From JABFSC01 sp031389045 (lineage in GTDB: Bacteria; Desulfobacterota; Binatia; Bin18), in the NCBI GenBank assembly GCA_031389045.1, contig JANMSE010000589.1, positions 1-29,505 on the forward strand: 29,505 nucleotides of DNA, given 5' to 3'. Shown in pieces: positions 7,238 through 15,596 of the stretch. The translations under genes were made by a program, and so were the position numbers. The first letter of the stretch is position 1. Each line of letters starts with the position of its first letter. The notes beneath the pieces are model-generated. The model saw only the letters and a program-made list of their open reading frames with translations, was not told where the DNA came from and ran no database searches.

Positions 7238-9436
7238 GTGCGACGCATTCGAGACCTACGCAAATACGGCCTACCGGACACCCTCCTGCAAATCTGGGAA
7301 CAACAACAAGGACAGTTCTTGCTCCCCGTCCAAGAGGCGGCGGTGCAACGCTACGATCTCTTCGAGGGGCGCAGCTTAGTCATCTCCTCGCCGACATCGT
7401 CGGGCAAGACCTTCGTGGGCGAAATGGCGGCGATGCGCGCGACCTTTGCCGGCAAGCGGGTGCTCTACCTCACCCCACTGCGCGCGCTGGCGGAGGAAAA
7501 GTTCCACACCTTTTCCGCCCGCTATGGCACGTATGGAGTGAAAGTCGTCGTCGCGAGTCGTGACCGACGAGAGTTTGATCGCGACATTGAGCATGGGGAT
7601 TTTCATCTCGCCGTCCTGGTCTACGAAAAACTCGCGCAACTCCTGGTCCGCCAACCTCACCTGTTGCGCACGGTCGCGCTCGTCGTTGTTGATGAGCTGC
7701 AAATGCTGGGCGACCCGGACCGCGGGCCGGGCCTGGAACTGTCATTGACCAAATTGTTGGCCTCCTCGCCGCGCCCGCAGCTACTCGGGTTGTCCGCCGT
7801 GTTGCGTGAAGCACAGCAAGTGGCCGATTGGCTCGAAGCCGATCTCTTGTTTCAGGAAGAACGTCCGGTGGAACTGTATCGCGGCGTTTTACTCGGAGAT
7901 CGGTTTCGCTATCGCACCTACAATACCGGCGAGGAGGGCGAAGAGCGGCTGGCGACAGTCGATACGGATGATCCTCAAAAGATGTTGTTCGCCAACGTGG
8001 GCCATCTCGTCAAAAACAACGAGCAAATTTTAATCTTTCTCAAGGGGAAGCGAGATACCGTTCACTGCGCACTCAGCCTCGCGGAGTCCTTGGGACTACC
8101 CCCAGCACGGGAAGCCCTCGCGGCGTTGGAGCCGCTGGAGGAAACCGCGCTCAAAGCGCAACTTCAGACCGCCTTTCGCGGCGCGGTGGCGTTTCACCAC
8201 GCGGACCTGACGGCTGAAGAGCGCACCGTCGTCGAAACCCACTATCGGAACGGATCACTGCGTGTGATTGCCTGCACCACGACGCTTGCCTTTGGCGTCA
8301 ATCTGCCCGCTTCGACCGTTTTTCTCGAAGCGGTGAAATGGGATACCGACCCACGCAGTGGTGCGGCCATTGAGGTACCACTAACCTGGGCGGAATATGA
8401 GAATATCTCTGGACGTGCGGGTCGTCTGGGACTCCGGGAAACATTCGGGCGCTCCATTGTGATCGCCGCCAACCAATTCCAAGCGGACCTCCTGTGGCGC
8501 GCGTATGTCATGGGAGAGCAGGAACAGTTCACGCCAGCACCGGGGCAAACCGGCTTTCTTGATCGGGTCCTCAACGTCGTGGCCTCAAAATTATGCGCCA
8601 GCAAGGAAGAGGTGGAGGCTTTTTTCACGCTCACCTATCTCGGATTTCAGCAACGCAAAAAACCCGAGGGGTTGCTCGCCGAAGTGAACAAGGCGCTTGA
8701 GGCCCTCATGCGCGGCCAGCTCATCACCCTCAGTGAAGATGGCCGGATCGCGGCGACCACGCTCGGCGAAGTCGCCGCCCGCAAGGGGATTCGCGCGGTG
8801 ACCGCCGTGAAGTTAGCGCGCTTCTTCGATTCGGCCCATGCTCGCGAGGTCCCGGAACTCGAACTCTTCTATCTCCTCAGCCTCACCGAAGATGGGAAAC
8901 GGATGTACCTGCCGCTCTCCAACGCGGAGCATCGCAGCCGGGTCTACGAGAGCAAACTCAACGAGTGGGCACAGGACAAAGGGGCCACTACTGGGGAAGA
9001 ACTCGGTCACGTCCTCAATGCGCGGATGCTGCCGACAGCCCAAGACGTGCGCTCGGCGAAACTGGCGCTCCTCTTACTCGCGTGGATTAACGGCGGCCCT
9101 CTCTCCGAACTGGAGACCCAATATCAATGCTATGCGGGCATGATCAAAACTCAGACCGAGGAAGTGAGTTGGCTCGTGGATGCGGCGGCGGAAGTCGCTG
9201 AAGTGATGGGTTGGCCAGGGGCGCGCCGACTCGGTGAGCTAGCGGAATGTGTCCAATTCGGCATCGACGCGCCAGGACTCGCGCTCGCCCGCGCGCAACT
9301 CCCCGGCATTGGCCGCGACGAGATTCGCGCGCTGGTCGCCGCCGGATTCGATTCGGTGGCCGCGCTCCGCGAGGCGTCACCAGAAGTGCTCTCGCGCTAT
9401 CTCTCACCGAGCCAGATCGCGGGAATCCGCCTGTGA
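7238..9436 (+). CDS. Hel308/Ski2-like DExH superfamily 2 helicase
   Basis: A 732-residue ATP-dependent helicase. Motif I is SPTSSGKT (51-58), then LTPLRALAEEKF (motif Ia), VVVDELQML (motif II, DELQ rather than DEAH/DECH, near residue 150), LGLSAVL (III), CTTTLAFGVNLPA (V) and ISGRAGRLG (VI). A winged-helix and helical-bundle region follows. The C-terminus (residues ~690-732) carries a helix-hairpin-helix-like LPGIGRDEIRALVAAGF. This order matches Hel308/Ski2-like helicases that remodel forked DNA or structured RNA. The start is a GTG with GGGAG ten bases upstream. The next gene begins ten bases after the stop, so the two form an operon. Confidence 0.88.
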   Translation: MRRIRDLRKYGLPDTLLQIWEQQQGQFLLPVQEAAVQRYDLFEGRSLVISSPTSSGKTFVGEMAAMRATFAGKRVLYLTPLRALAEEKFHTFSARYGTYGVKVVVASRDRREFDRDIEHGDFHLAVLVYEKLAQLLVRQPHLLRTVALVVVDELQMLGDPDRGPGLELSLTKLLASSPRPQLLGLSAVLREAQQVADWLEADLLFQEERPVELYRGVLLGDRFRYRTYNTGEEGEERLATVDTDDPQKMLFANVGHLVKNNEQILIFLKGKRDTVHCALSLAESLGLPPAREALAALEPLEETALKAQLQTAFRGAVAFHHADLTAEERTVVETHYRNGSLRVIACTTTLAFGVNLPASTVFLEAVKWDTDPRSGAAIEVPLTWAEYENISGRAGRLGLRETFGRSIVIAANQFQADLLWRAYVMGEQEQFTPAPGQTGFLDRVLNVVASKLCASKEEVEAFFTLTYLGFQQRKKPEGLLAEVNKALEALMRGQLITLSEDGRIAATTLGEVAARKGIRAVTAVKLARFFDSAHAREVPELELFYLLSLTEDGKRMYLPLSNAEHRSRVYESKLNEWAQDKGATTGEELGHVLNARMLPTAQDVRSAKLALLLLAWINGGPLSELETQYQCYAGMIKTQTEEVSWLVDAAAEVAEVMGWPGARRLGELAECVQFGIDAPGLALARAQLPGIGRDEIRALVAAGFDSVAALREASPEVLSRYLSPSQIAGIRL

Positions 9437-9446
9437 TAGGAATACC

Positions 9447-10910
9447 ATGACTCCCGAACTCTCACGCGCCCTCGTGACTCCCGCCCTCGCGACCCTCGCG
9501 GCTGAGGAAGGCATGGTGGACGTGGCGGCGACCCTCGCCACCGCGCTTGAGCATGCCACGCACCGAACCGAGCCACGGAGCGCATCCCTTTGTGTCGAGC
9601 AGCACCCTGTCGTGACTCGTTCGTCACACGGCTCGTTGACGTTCTTCATGCCTCCACCTTCCGAGAACGCTTCGCCACGACGGGTGGCCATGTTTGATCG
9701 TCGTGGGCACCTCCTGTTGCTGTGCGCGTGGACACCGGAAGGAACCTTGGCGCGGTTCAAGGTCCGCGGACTCGACGGACGATTTTTGGGAGTGTTTCGT
9801 GACGCGGCATCCCATTTAGGCTGGGGGCGGTCTGACAGTGTCGTGCTGTTGGCGGGTGAGCACGGCTTCGTGATTGACCACACGCTCACGATCTTCGCAT
9901 CAGTCGGGTATGAGAACCTCGAATTCCTTCCACCACTGGATACACCGGCGAGCCTGCCGGTCGGTGGAGGCTCCACGGTCCTCAACCTCTTGGCCGCGCT
10001 AGGACAAGATCAGCAAAAAACCGTCATGCGCTATCGGGGCCCCTACCCAACCGAACGGTTATTCGCCACGCTCTGCGAGTCGTTTCGTTATAGTGGTGAG
10101 CCAGGACCAACGCGCGAACGGTTTACCCAGAGCGCGGAAGAGCGGGCCATGCAACTCTCGATGGAAGAGACGACGATTGATTGGCGACCCTCGCCGCACG
10201 AGCGTTTTTTTCCAGCTCCTGGCACCTGCGTGCAACTGCGGGATGGCGTCGAGAAAGTGTACGACCGTGGGCGCACCTATTACCGTCCCGACCTCGCGGT
10301 CAGTGCCTACGCACTCCTCACCGAGCGCCTTGATGAGGGGCAAACCCGCTATACCGCTGGCCTGACCATCCTGGGGCAAACCGTGGAAGAACATCTGACC
10401 CTCGATACGACCGGAGAGATCATTGAGCGCCGTAACGTCCCCCCTGCCCCCTATCTTCGCGGCTCGACACAGTTGTCGGACGAATGGAAGGCGGTGTTGG
10501 TACGGCTGATCGCGACCGAGAGCACGCCACTGTTACGCTCGGCGTTATGGCCGGTGATGGATGAGTTGACCTTGGTCTGGGGCGGAGTGCAGGGCAATCT
10601 CTGGGCGCACGCGGGCACGGAAATCTTTCTCCATGCGGGTATTGTTGCCGCGTTTCGCGCCGCGGTGGCGAAAATCAGGAGCGCGGGTGAAGGATTGCTC
10701 TTGGCCGCGCGCTTCACCTCGGAACTCGCCCGGTTGCTGGCGCCATTGATCCGCACGCTCGCGCAGGAACGTATGGGAGCGCTTTCTCCCGAGGCCCAAC
10801 AGGTCTCTCTGCTTTTCTCCTCATCCACCGCGCATGGGGTGTCAGACAACGAACTCCGTGCCTTTCTCTCACGGCTTGTGTTGGGCGAAGAGTTGCCGAC
10901 ACCGGAATGA
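9447..10910 (+). CDS. Unrecognised 487-residue protein, helicase operon partner
   Basis: The open frame extends to 9249, but that would overlap the helicase for nearly 190 bases. The ATG at 9447, behind TAGGAATACC and ten bases after the helicase stop, is the sensible start. The protein has no signal peptide, membrane span or motif that I recognise. Around residues 70-150 it has repeated beta-like strands (RRVAMFDRRGHLLLLCAWTP, and FGVFRDA-like LGVFRDAASHLGW), suggesting a beta-propeller or barrel-like module. A second module at about 220-310 has RFFPAPGTCVQLRDG. The C-terminal third is helical and Ala/Leu-rich. Tight coupling to the helicase suggests a shared complex or pathway. No function is assigned. 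Confidence 0.75.
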   Translation: MTPELSRALVTPALATLAAEEGMVDVAATLATALEHATHRTEPRSASLCVEQHPVVTRSSHGSLTFFMPPPSENASPRRVAMFDRRGHLLLLCAWTPEGTLARFKVRGLDGRFLGVFRDAASHLGWGRSDSVVLLAGEHGFVIDHTLTIFASVGYENLEFLPPLDTPASLPVGGGSTVLNLLAALGQDQQKTVMRYRGPYPTERLFATLCESFRYSGEPGPTRERFTQSAEERAMQLSMEETTIDWRPSPHERFFPAPGTCVQLRDGVEKVYDRGRTYYRPDLAVSAYALLTERLDEGQTRYTAGLTILGQTVEEHLTLDTTGEIIERRNVPPAPYLRGSTQLSDEWKAVLVRLIATESTPLLRSALWPVMDELTLVWGGVQGNLWAHAGTEIFLHAGIVAAFRAAVAKIRSAGEGLLLAARFTSELARLLAPLIRTLAQERMGALSPEAQQVSLLFSSSTAHGVSDNELRAFLSRLVLGEELPTPE

Positions 10911-10973
10911 AGAAGCGGTGAGTGCACGCCGCGAGGCAAGAGAACGCACGACACCACGCGAGCAGTGGGGTCT

Positions 10974-12194
10974 TCACTCCGCGTTGAGATACCGTTCCGT
11001 CACATAATGATGTTGGCGAATCAGCAGCTCCTCATCTTGCAGCACGATTTCCTTCTTTGCTCCTGACGCCAACATGGTTTGCGTGCGTTCCAGCGTGCTG
11101 CCATCTTCGAGCAGCGTGTCCCGAAAAGAGACCTTGCCATATTCCTGGCTGAACCGCTCAGCCAGCGTTTTGGCCTTTGGCGAATACGTGCGAATTTCCC
11201 AGCGCGTGCGGTTCTCCGCCAGCGGCCAAAAAATGTGGGTCAAATAGGTTCCGTTGGAAACGTAGAGGAGACAGTTCGGGAACAACGCGAGCCCGTCGAA
11301 CGACCAATTCGTGTAGCGCGTCGGATTCACCCCTTTCGGCAGTTTCCCCGCATCGGTGTTGTTCTGTTGCAGCACCACCGAGCCAAAGCGTTGGGCCAAG
11401 GACTCCACCGGCGTGGGTTGTCGGTCGGGATTGGCCGACAGCGAGATGCGACCGTGGGGAGGAAACAGCGTGAAGTCGAGCGCATTCGCGTAAGGATTGT
11501 CCTTGCTCGCGAACACATTGCCAATGATACGGCGATGCAAGGTGGAAATGTGATACACCTCTTGGAACGCATCCTTGGCGACCTTCCAGTTGGCGTTCAC
11601 GTCGGTGTGCCAGGAGAAGCAGTTGTCGGAGACGCCCGCGAACGGATACCCGGTGATGCTCTCCCGCAGTTCCTTTCCCAAATACTCGGCTAATGTCTGT
11701 TGAGGGTTCGGGTCCACATTGATAAAGATGAACCCTTCCCAGGTCTCAGCGGAGACCGGAGTCATCCCCAGCGTCTCTTTCTTCAGACCGAAAAAGTTGT
11801 CCTCGTCGGTAATGTGCCGGAGTGCGCCATCCAACCCATAGACCCAGCCATGAAACTTGCAAGCAAACGCTTGGCAGGTTCCCTTGTGGTCCCACACCAG
11901 TTGATTGCCACGGTGCGAGCACATGTTGTGAAACGCACGGATCGCGCCATCCTTGCCACGGACGACAAGCACCGAGGTGGTGCAGACCGCGAGGTCCTTG
12001 ACGAAATAGTCACCAGGCTGAGGAATCTGTTCCACCCGACCGATGTTGAGCCAGACCTTGCGGAAAATGTGGGCACGCTCTTTCTCGAAATACGCGCGGG
12101 ACACGTAAGGCTCGATGGGGATCGGACCGGTCCCCAACTCCGGGTAGCGATCATGCCACTTATTGTGAGACGACATTCGTGCGCTGGCGGCCAT
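10974..12194 (-). CDS. Rieske non-heme iron oxygenase, alpha subunit
   Basis: A 406-residue aromatic ring-hydroxylating-type oxygenase. The Rieske [2Fe-2S] ligands are C92-x-H94 and C112-x2-H115 (CSHRGN ... CKFHGWVYGLDG). The mononuclear iron site is DAFQEVYHISTLH with His215 and His220, preceded by NWKVAKD. These enzymes insert oxygen into aromatic or other substrates using electrons from a ferredoxin/reductase; no beta subunit, ferredoxin or reductase is found nearby, so an alpha-only enzyme with a distant redox partner is likely. AAAGGAAGAG lies just before the ATG at 12194. A 120-aa gene ends 30 bases upstream, in the same operon. The gene converges on the helicase-partner gene. Confidence 0.93.
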   Translation of the reverse strand: MAASARMSSHNKWHDRYPELGTGPIPIEPYVSRAYFEKERAHIFRKVWLNIGRVEQIPQPGDYFVKDLAVCTTSVLVVRGKDGAIRAFHNMCSHRGNQLVWDHKGTCQAFACKFHGWVYGLDGALRHITDEDNFFGLKKETLGMTPVSAETWEGFIFINVDPNPQQTLAEYLGKELRESITGYPFAGVSDNCFSWHTDVNANWKVAKDAFQEVYHISTLHRRIIGNVFASKDNPYANALDFTLFPPHGRISLSANPDRQPTPVESLAQRFGSVVLQQNNTDAGKLPKGVNPTRYTNWSFDGLALFPNCLLYVSNGTYLTHIFWPLAENRTRWEIRTYSPKAKTLAERFSQEYGKVSFRDTLLEDGSTLERTQTMLASGAKKEIVLQDEELLIRQHHYVTERYLNAE

Positions 12195-12224
12195 AGGTTT
12201 CTCTTCCTTTCCCTGTCCGTGTGT

Positions 12225-12587
12225 TCAGTCGTGAGCGGCGATAAACCGAGCGACATCATAACCTTCAACGACGCTCGGCTGGTGAAAGTTCTCGACCGCT
12301 GGCGCGACTTCGGCCAATGCCAGCGCGAGATAGAACAGCAGCCGCGCATCGGCTGGCACCTGCTCCGGCGCATACCGCGCCAAATATGGGAGAATCGTTT
12401 CCATCCGTGGCAACATGGCCTGATAGAATGCCGTGATTGCCGCCATCGGACTCATCTGCCGTTTGGCGCTGCGTTCGCGTTCCGTGGGCAATGCCCAATC
12501 AAGGTACGGCGCGAGGTCCTGAAACGGTTCGGGCAGTTGCTGCTCAGCTCCAGAGTCATCCTGTTTTTCTTTTTTCTTGTCTTCCAT
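12225..12587 (-). CDS. Small acidic/helical protein upstream of the Rieske oxygenase
   Basis: A 120-residue protein beginning MEDKKKEKQDDSG, with a charged N-terminus and then a compact helical part (ERSAKRQMSPMAAITAFYQ, then PYLARYAPEQVPADARLLFY, then EGYDVARFIAAHD). No signal peptide, membrane span or cysteine cluster is present. The frame extends upstream to 12683; ATG 12587 is preferred because GAGAG lies eight bases before it, but ATG 12602 is possible. It ends 30 bases before the Rieske gene and is probably translated with it, so an accessory role is plausible. I do not recognise the family. Confidence 0.6.
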   Translation of the reverse strand: MEDKKKEKQDDSGAEQQLPEPFQDLAPYLDWALPTERERSAKRQMSPMAAITAFYQAMLPRMETILPYLARYAPEQVPADARLLFYLALALAEVAPAVENFHQPSVVEGYDVARFIAAHD

Positions 12588-12702
12588 CGTCGAGTCTCTC
12601 ATGAGGCAACCAAAATTAGTGACATGGTCAATCATCTTTTCGCGCACGCGAAAAATCTTGATACGACCGGCATCTCTTTTCATAAGTTAGCAAGCTCAAT
12701 GG

Positions 12703-12799
12703 GCGATTGAAGAATTGAGTCATTGAGCGATTGAGTCATCGGATCATTGAGAAAACAATTCTTCAATCACTCAATGACCCGATGACCCAATGACTCAAT
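12703..12799. repeat. Inverted array of degenerate heptamers (ATTGAGT/TCATTGA type)
   Basis: The left arm (about 12703-12752) is a run of TTGAGTCA, TTGAGCGA, TTGAGTCA and TCATTGAG units. The right arm (about 12762-12799) is its reverse complement: CTTCAATCACTCAATGACC then GATGACCCAATGACTCAAT. The outermost AATTGAGTCATTG matches exactly between arms. The right edge touches the stop codon of the flavin monooxygenase gene (12800-12802), so transcripts of that gene would run straight into a long stem-loop. It may terminate transcription or stabilise the message. Confidence 0.78.
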
Positions 12800-14419
12800 T
12801 TACTGGAGTCGAAACCCCTCATATCCATTGGCCGCGACTTCCTCGCATTTGAGCCGATACTTTGGCGCGCCACCCGCGTACAGCAGATATTGCTGCTTCT
12901 TGCCGGGGATATTCGTCCCCATGAACCACGAGTTCCCCTCGGTGAAGAGCAAACCCGCCGTCAACGAACTGTCGTGCTCTGTCCATTCATCTTCCGCCTG
13001 TGGCGTGGCCTCGATACGCTTGAAATTCTTCTTTTGCATGTAGCCAATGCAGTCGCTCACCCACTCCGCCACGACCTCGGCGCAGCGCGGGAAGTTGCAG
13101 AACACCGCGCCATTGGCGATGAAGAAGTTCGGGAACCCAGCGGTCTGGAGCCCCAAGTAGGTACGCGGCCCATCCGCCCACTTGTCCTTGAGCTGTTGCC
13201 CGCCCTCGCCACGAATATCCATTCGCGCCAACTCACCCGTCACCGCGTCAAACCCCGTGGCATAAATAATCATGTCGAATTCATACTCGGCGTGACTGGT
13301 CTTGATCCCTTTCGGCGTGACCCGCTCGATTGGCGTCTCCTTCAGGTCCACGAGGACAACATTGCCTTGGTTGTAGACCTCGTAGTAGCCGCTCTCCAAG
13401 GGAATGCGCTTGGAGCCAAACGGATGGTCCTTGGGTGCGAGCTTCTCCGCGACGACCGGGTCCTTGACCCGCGCGCGAATCTTGTCGCGCACGAACTCGG
13501 CGAACGTCTCGTTCGCTTCTCGATTGGTCATAATGTCCTGAAAATTGCCAAACCATTTCTTGAACCCCGGCTGCGCCCAGATTTCCTCATAGAACGCGGT
13601 CCGCACTTGCGGTGAGACCTCAAGCGCGGACCGGGGGTCGAAGTCATGCATGAACGCGCCCACGGTTTCACGGCACTTCTTGAAGATGTCCGGGTAGCTG
13701 GCCTTGATTTTCTTCTGGGTCTCCGGGTCGATGGGACCATTGCGCAGCGGCGCGCAATAGTTCGCCGTGCGTTGGAAGACCGTGAGGTGGCCCACTTCCT
13801 TGGCGATTTCCGTAATGAGCTGCACGGCGGTTGCACCAGTGCCCACCACGCCGACGCGCTTGCCGGTGAAGTCGATCTGTTCATGTGGCCACCGTGACGT
13901 GTGAAACGACCGTCCGGTGAAGCTCTCAACCCCAGCGATATTGGGCATATAGTGAGCGGAGAGAATGCCCACCGCCGCGATGAGAAAGCGCGCGCGCAGC
14001 CGTTGACCACTCTCGGTGCGGATTTCCCAGAGATTCGCTTTCTCATCGTAGACCGCCGACCCGATTCGGGCATTGAACTGGATGTGCCGACGCAGATCAA
14101 ATTTATCGGCGACATAGTTGAGGTAGCGCTCATTCTCCGGCTGACCAGAAAAATGCTCTTTCCAGTCCCATTCCTGCAACAGTTCCTCCGAGAACGAATA
14201 GGCGTAGGAGTAACTCTCGGAATCGAAGCGCGCTCCAGGATAGCGGTTCCAGTACCACGTCCCGCCGACACCTCCACCCGCCTCGCAGATTCGCGCCGAG
14301 AGCCCAAGCTGTAACAGTCGATACAGATGATAGAGTCCGGATACTCCGGCCCCGATGACGATGGTGTCAACTTGTTCGACCGGCTCGGTCCCGGTCGTGG
14401 TCACTTGCACATTGGTCAT
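12800..14419 (-). CDS. Flavin-containing / Baeyer-Villiger-type monooxygenase
   Basis: A 539-residue class B flavoprotein. The FAD-binding motif is VIGAGVSGLYHLYRL (residues ~20-34), then GGVGGTWYWNRYPGARFD, as in cyclohexanone monooxygenase. The Baeyer-Villiger fingerprint FxGxxxHTxxWP is present as FTGRSFHTSRWP at about 167-178. The NADPH-binding motif VGVVGTGATAVQ follows, with the ATGFDAVTG motif in the C-terminal half. These enzymes insert oxygen next to ketones, giving esters or lactones, using NADPH and O2. GAGGAGAAAAAC precedes the ATG at 14419. Downstream are the small protein and the Rieske oxygenase; upstream is a restriction-modification pair that probably split this gene from the amidohydrolase operon. 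Confidence 0.92.
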   Translation of the reverse strand: MTNVQVTTTGTEPVEQVDTIVIGAGVSGLYHLYRLLQLGLSARICEAGGGVGGTWYWNRYPGARFDSESYSYAYSFSEELLQEWDWKEHFSGQPENERYLNYVADKFDLRRHIQFNARIGSAVYDEKANLWEIRTESGQRLRARFLIAAVGILSAHYMPNIAGVESFTGRSFHTSRWPHEQIDFTGKRVGVVGTGATAVQLITEIAKEVGHLTVFQRTANYCAPLRNGPIDPETQKKIKASYPDIFKKCRETVGAFMHDFDPRSALEVSPQVRTAFYEEIWAQPGFKKWFGNFQDIMTNREANETFAEFVRDKIRARVKDPVVAEKLAPKDHPFGSKRIPLESGYYEVYNQGNVVLVDLKETPIERVTPKGIKTSHAEYEFDMIIYATGFDAVTGELARMDIRGEGGQQLKDKWADGPRTYLGLQTAGFPNFFIANGAVFCNFPRCAEVVAEWVSDCIGYMQKKNFKRIEATPQAEDEWTEHDSSLTAGLLFTEGNSWFMGTNIPGKKQQYLLYAGGAPKYRLKCEEVAANGYEGFRLQ

Positions 14420-14459
14420 GTTTTTCTCCTCACTACAATTTTAGATTCAACGGTCCGCC

Positions 14460-15596
14460 TTAGCCCTTCTTCACGAGGAATAAAAATTCCCGGTTGGGAC
14501 ACTCGGCATCACGTATCCATTCATTTGTCCATCGCATGTCGGCCATCACGTTTCTCTTATAATCGAGTTCCGCCACCTCAATGAGGTTTCCGTTCTCCGC
14601 AATCACCGCCTTGAGTTCTTCCGCGGTTGCCCGGCCACCCGAGCTATACGACAGTAAAACATGCTGGGCTCTGGTCTCTTTCAACATCCTCCTTATCGCT
14701 TCAACCGCGATGAGATGTCCATGCTCGTCGCGTCGAAACTCCTCAAAAACGGAAGACCCAACGGTATCGGAGGTATCCACTCGACGTTTGGCTTTTCCAA
14801 AGACCTCCGGCTGATCGTTCAGACAGACCGTGGTCCAGAGATGGTAATACGCGGAGTAGCGCACTCGCGAGGGCGGCATTTTTTCATTGTTGGATCCGTA
14901 GGGCGGATCCAAGTAAGCCAAGTCGACCTCGACATGTGGCAAAAGATCAAAAATGTCTCCCCTTTCTACCCTATGGGCAGCACGGTTCGGGAGAATGGCG
15001 GGAAGTTTCAAGCGAAGAGGCTTGTAAGACCTCGGCGACCATTCGTTCAGGTAGGACGCGAAGTGCCCTAACGTACTATCCACTTCATCAAGCGCATAGA
15101 TAAGGCTCGTCAAAAGGACCGACCGTTCAACCGAGGTCAGGGCTAATCGGTCGATCTCATTTCTGATCGCGTCCAGCCGACAAGTGTTATGTCGCTGCCA
15201 AGGTTTTTTCAGGCCGTCTGCTCCGGTGGAACTGCCGGTCCCAGGATCGCCTCCATAGTGCTCGGTGAACCACCCATCTTCAGGCGGAAGGTGATTCAAG
15301 TGCTCCAGGAGAGGAGCGTAATGCGCACGCGAATACTCATTCAGCAAGTAACACGTCGCGAAAACCTCGGACCACACGGCGATATCGTTGGCAACAACCG
15401 TGTAGCCACTTTGCGCAAGTGCTTGAGAGACACGTGTCGTCCCAGCAAAGCCATCAAGAATCGTTCTGGGCTTCACCTTCCGGATCAAGGACAGAATATG
15501 AGGGAGCAGCTTCTGTTTCGAGCCAGCATACTTGATGCCTTCTGTTCTCGGGGCATCCACAATCTCGTTGGCAAAAAGGGAAAGCGTTTCCGTCAT
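14460..15596 (-). CDS. DNA adenine-N6 methyltransferase (Dam/D12 class, alpha group)
   Basis: A 378-residue methylase. Motif X is IKYAGSKQKLLPHI (21-34), motif I is LDGFAGTTRVSQAL (47-60), and the catalytic motif IV is DPPY at 230-233, followed by GSNNEKMPPSRVRYSAYYHLW. Order X-I-IV and the DPPY tetrad define the alpha group of N6-adenine methylases. The start codon overlaps the stop of the preceding gene as ATGA (15593-15596), so translation is coupled. It is the protective enzyme of a type II restriction-modification pair. The target sequence cannot be read from the protein. A+T content and codon use differ from the catabolic neighbours, suggesting recent acquisition. Confidence 0.92.
   Translation of the reverse strand: MTETLSLFANEIVDAPRTEGIKYAGSKQKLLPHILSLIRKVKPRTILDGFAGTTRVSQALAQSGYTVVANDIAVWSEVFATCYLLNEYSRAHYAPLLEHLNHLPPEDGWFTEHYGGDPGTGSSTGADGLKKPWQRHNTCRLDAIRNEIDRLALTSVERSVLLTSLIYALDEVDSTLGHFASYLNEWSPRSYKPLRLKLPAILPNRAAHRVERGDIFDLLPHVEVDLAYLDPPYGSNNEKMPPSRVRYSAYYHLWTTVCLNDQPEVFGKAKRRVDTSDTVGSSVFEEFRRDEHGHLIAVEAIRRMLKETRAQHVLLSYSSGGRATAEELKAVIAENGNLIEVAELDYKRNVMADMRWTNEWIRDAECPNREFLFLVKKG

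Noticed and set aside
9249..9446. Upstream extension of the helicase-partner gene
   Set aside because: It would overlap the helicase tail in another frame with Arg/Ser-rich sequence; ATG 9447 with its ribosome binding site is better.
10911..10973. Terminator between the convergent helicase operon and Rieske gene
   Set aside because: Only a loose, widely spaced inverted match and no T-tract.
11700..12710. Plus-strand open frame of 336 codons across two genes and a repeat
   Set aside because: It covers the antisense of the Rieske and 120-aa genes and runs into the heptamer array; no ribosome binding site or motif.
12703..12799. Heptamer array as a possible CRISPR or attachment site
   Set aside because: There are no unique spacers between units and no integrase or tRNA nearby.
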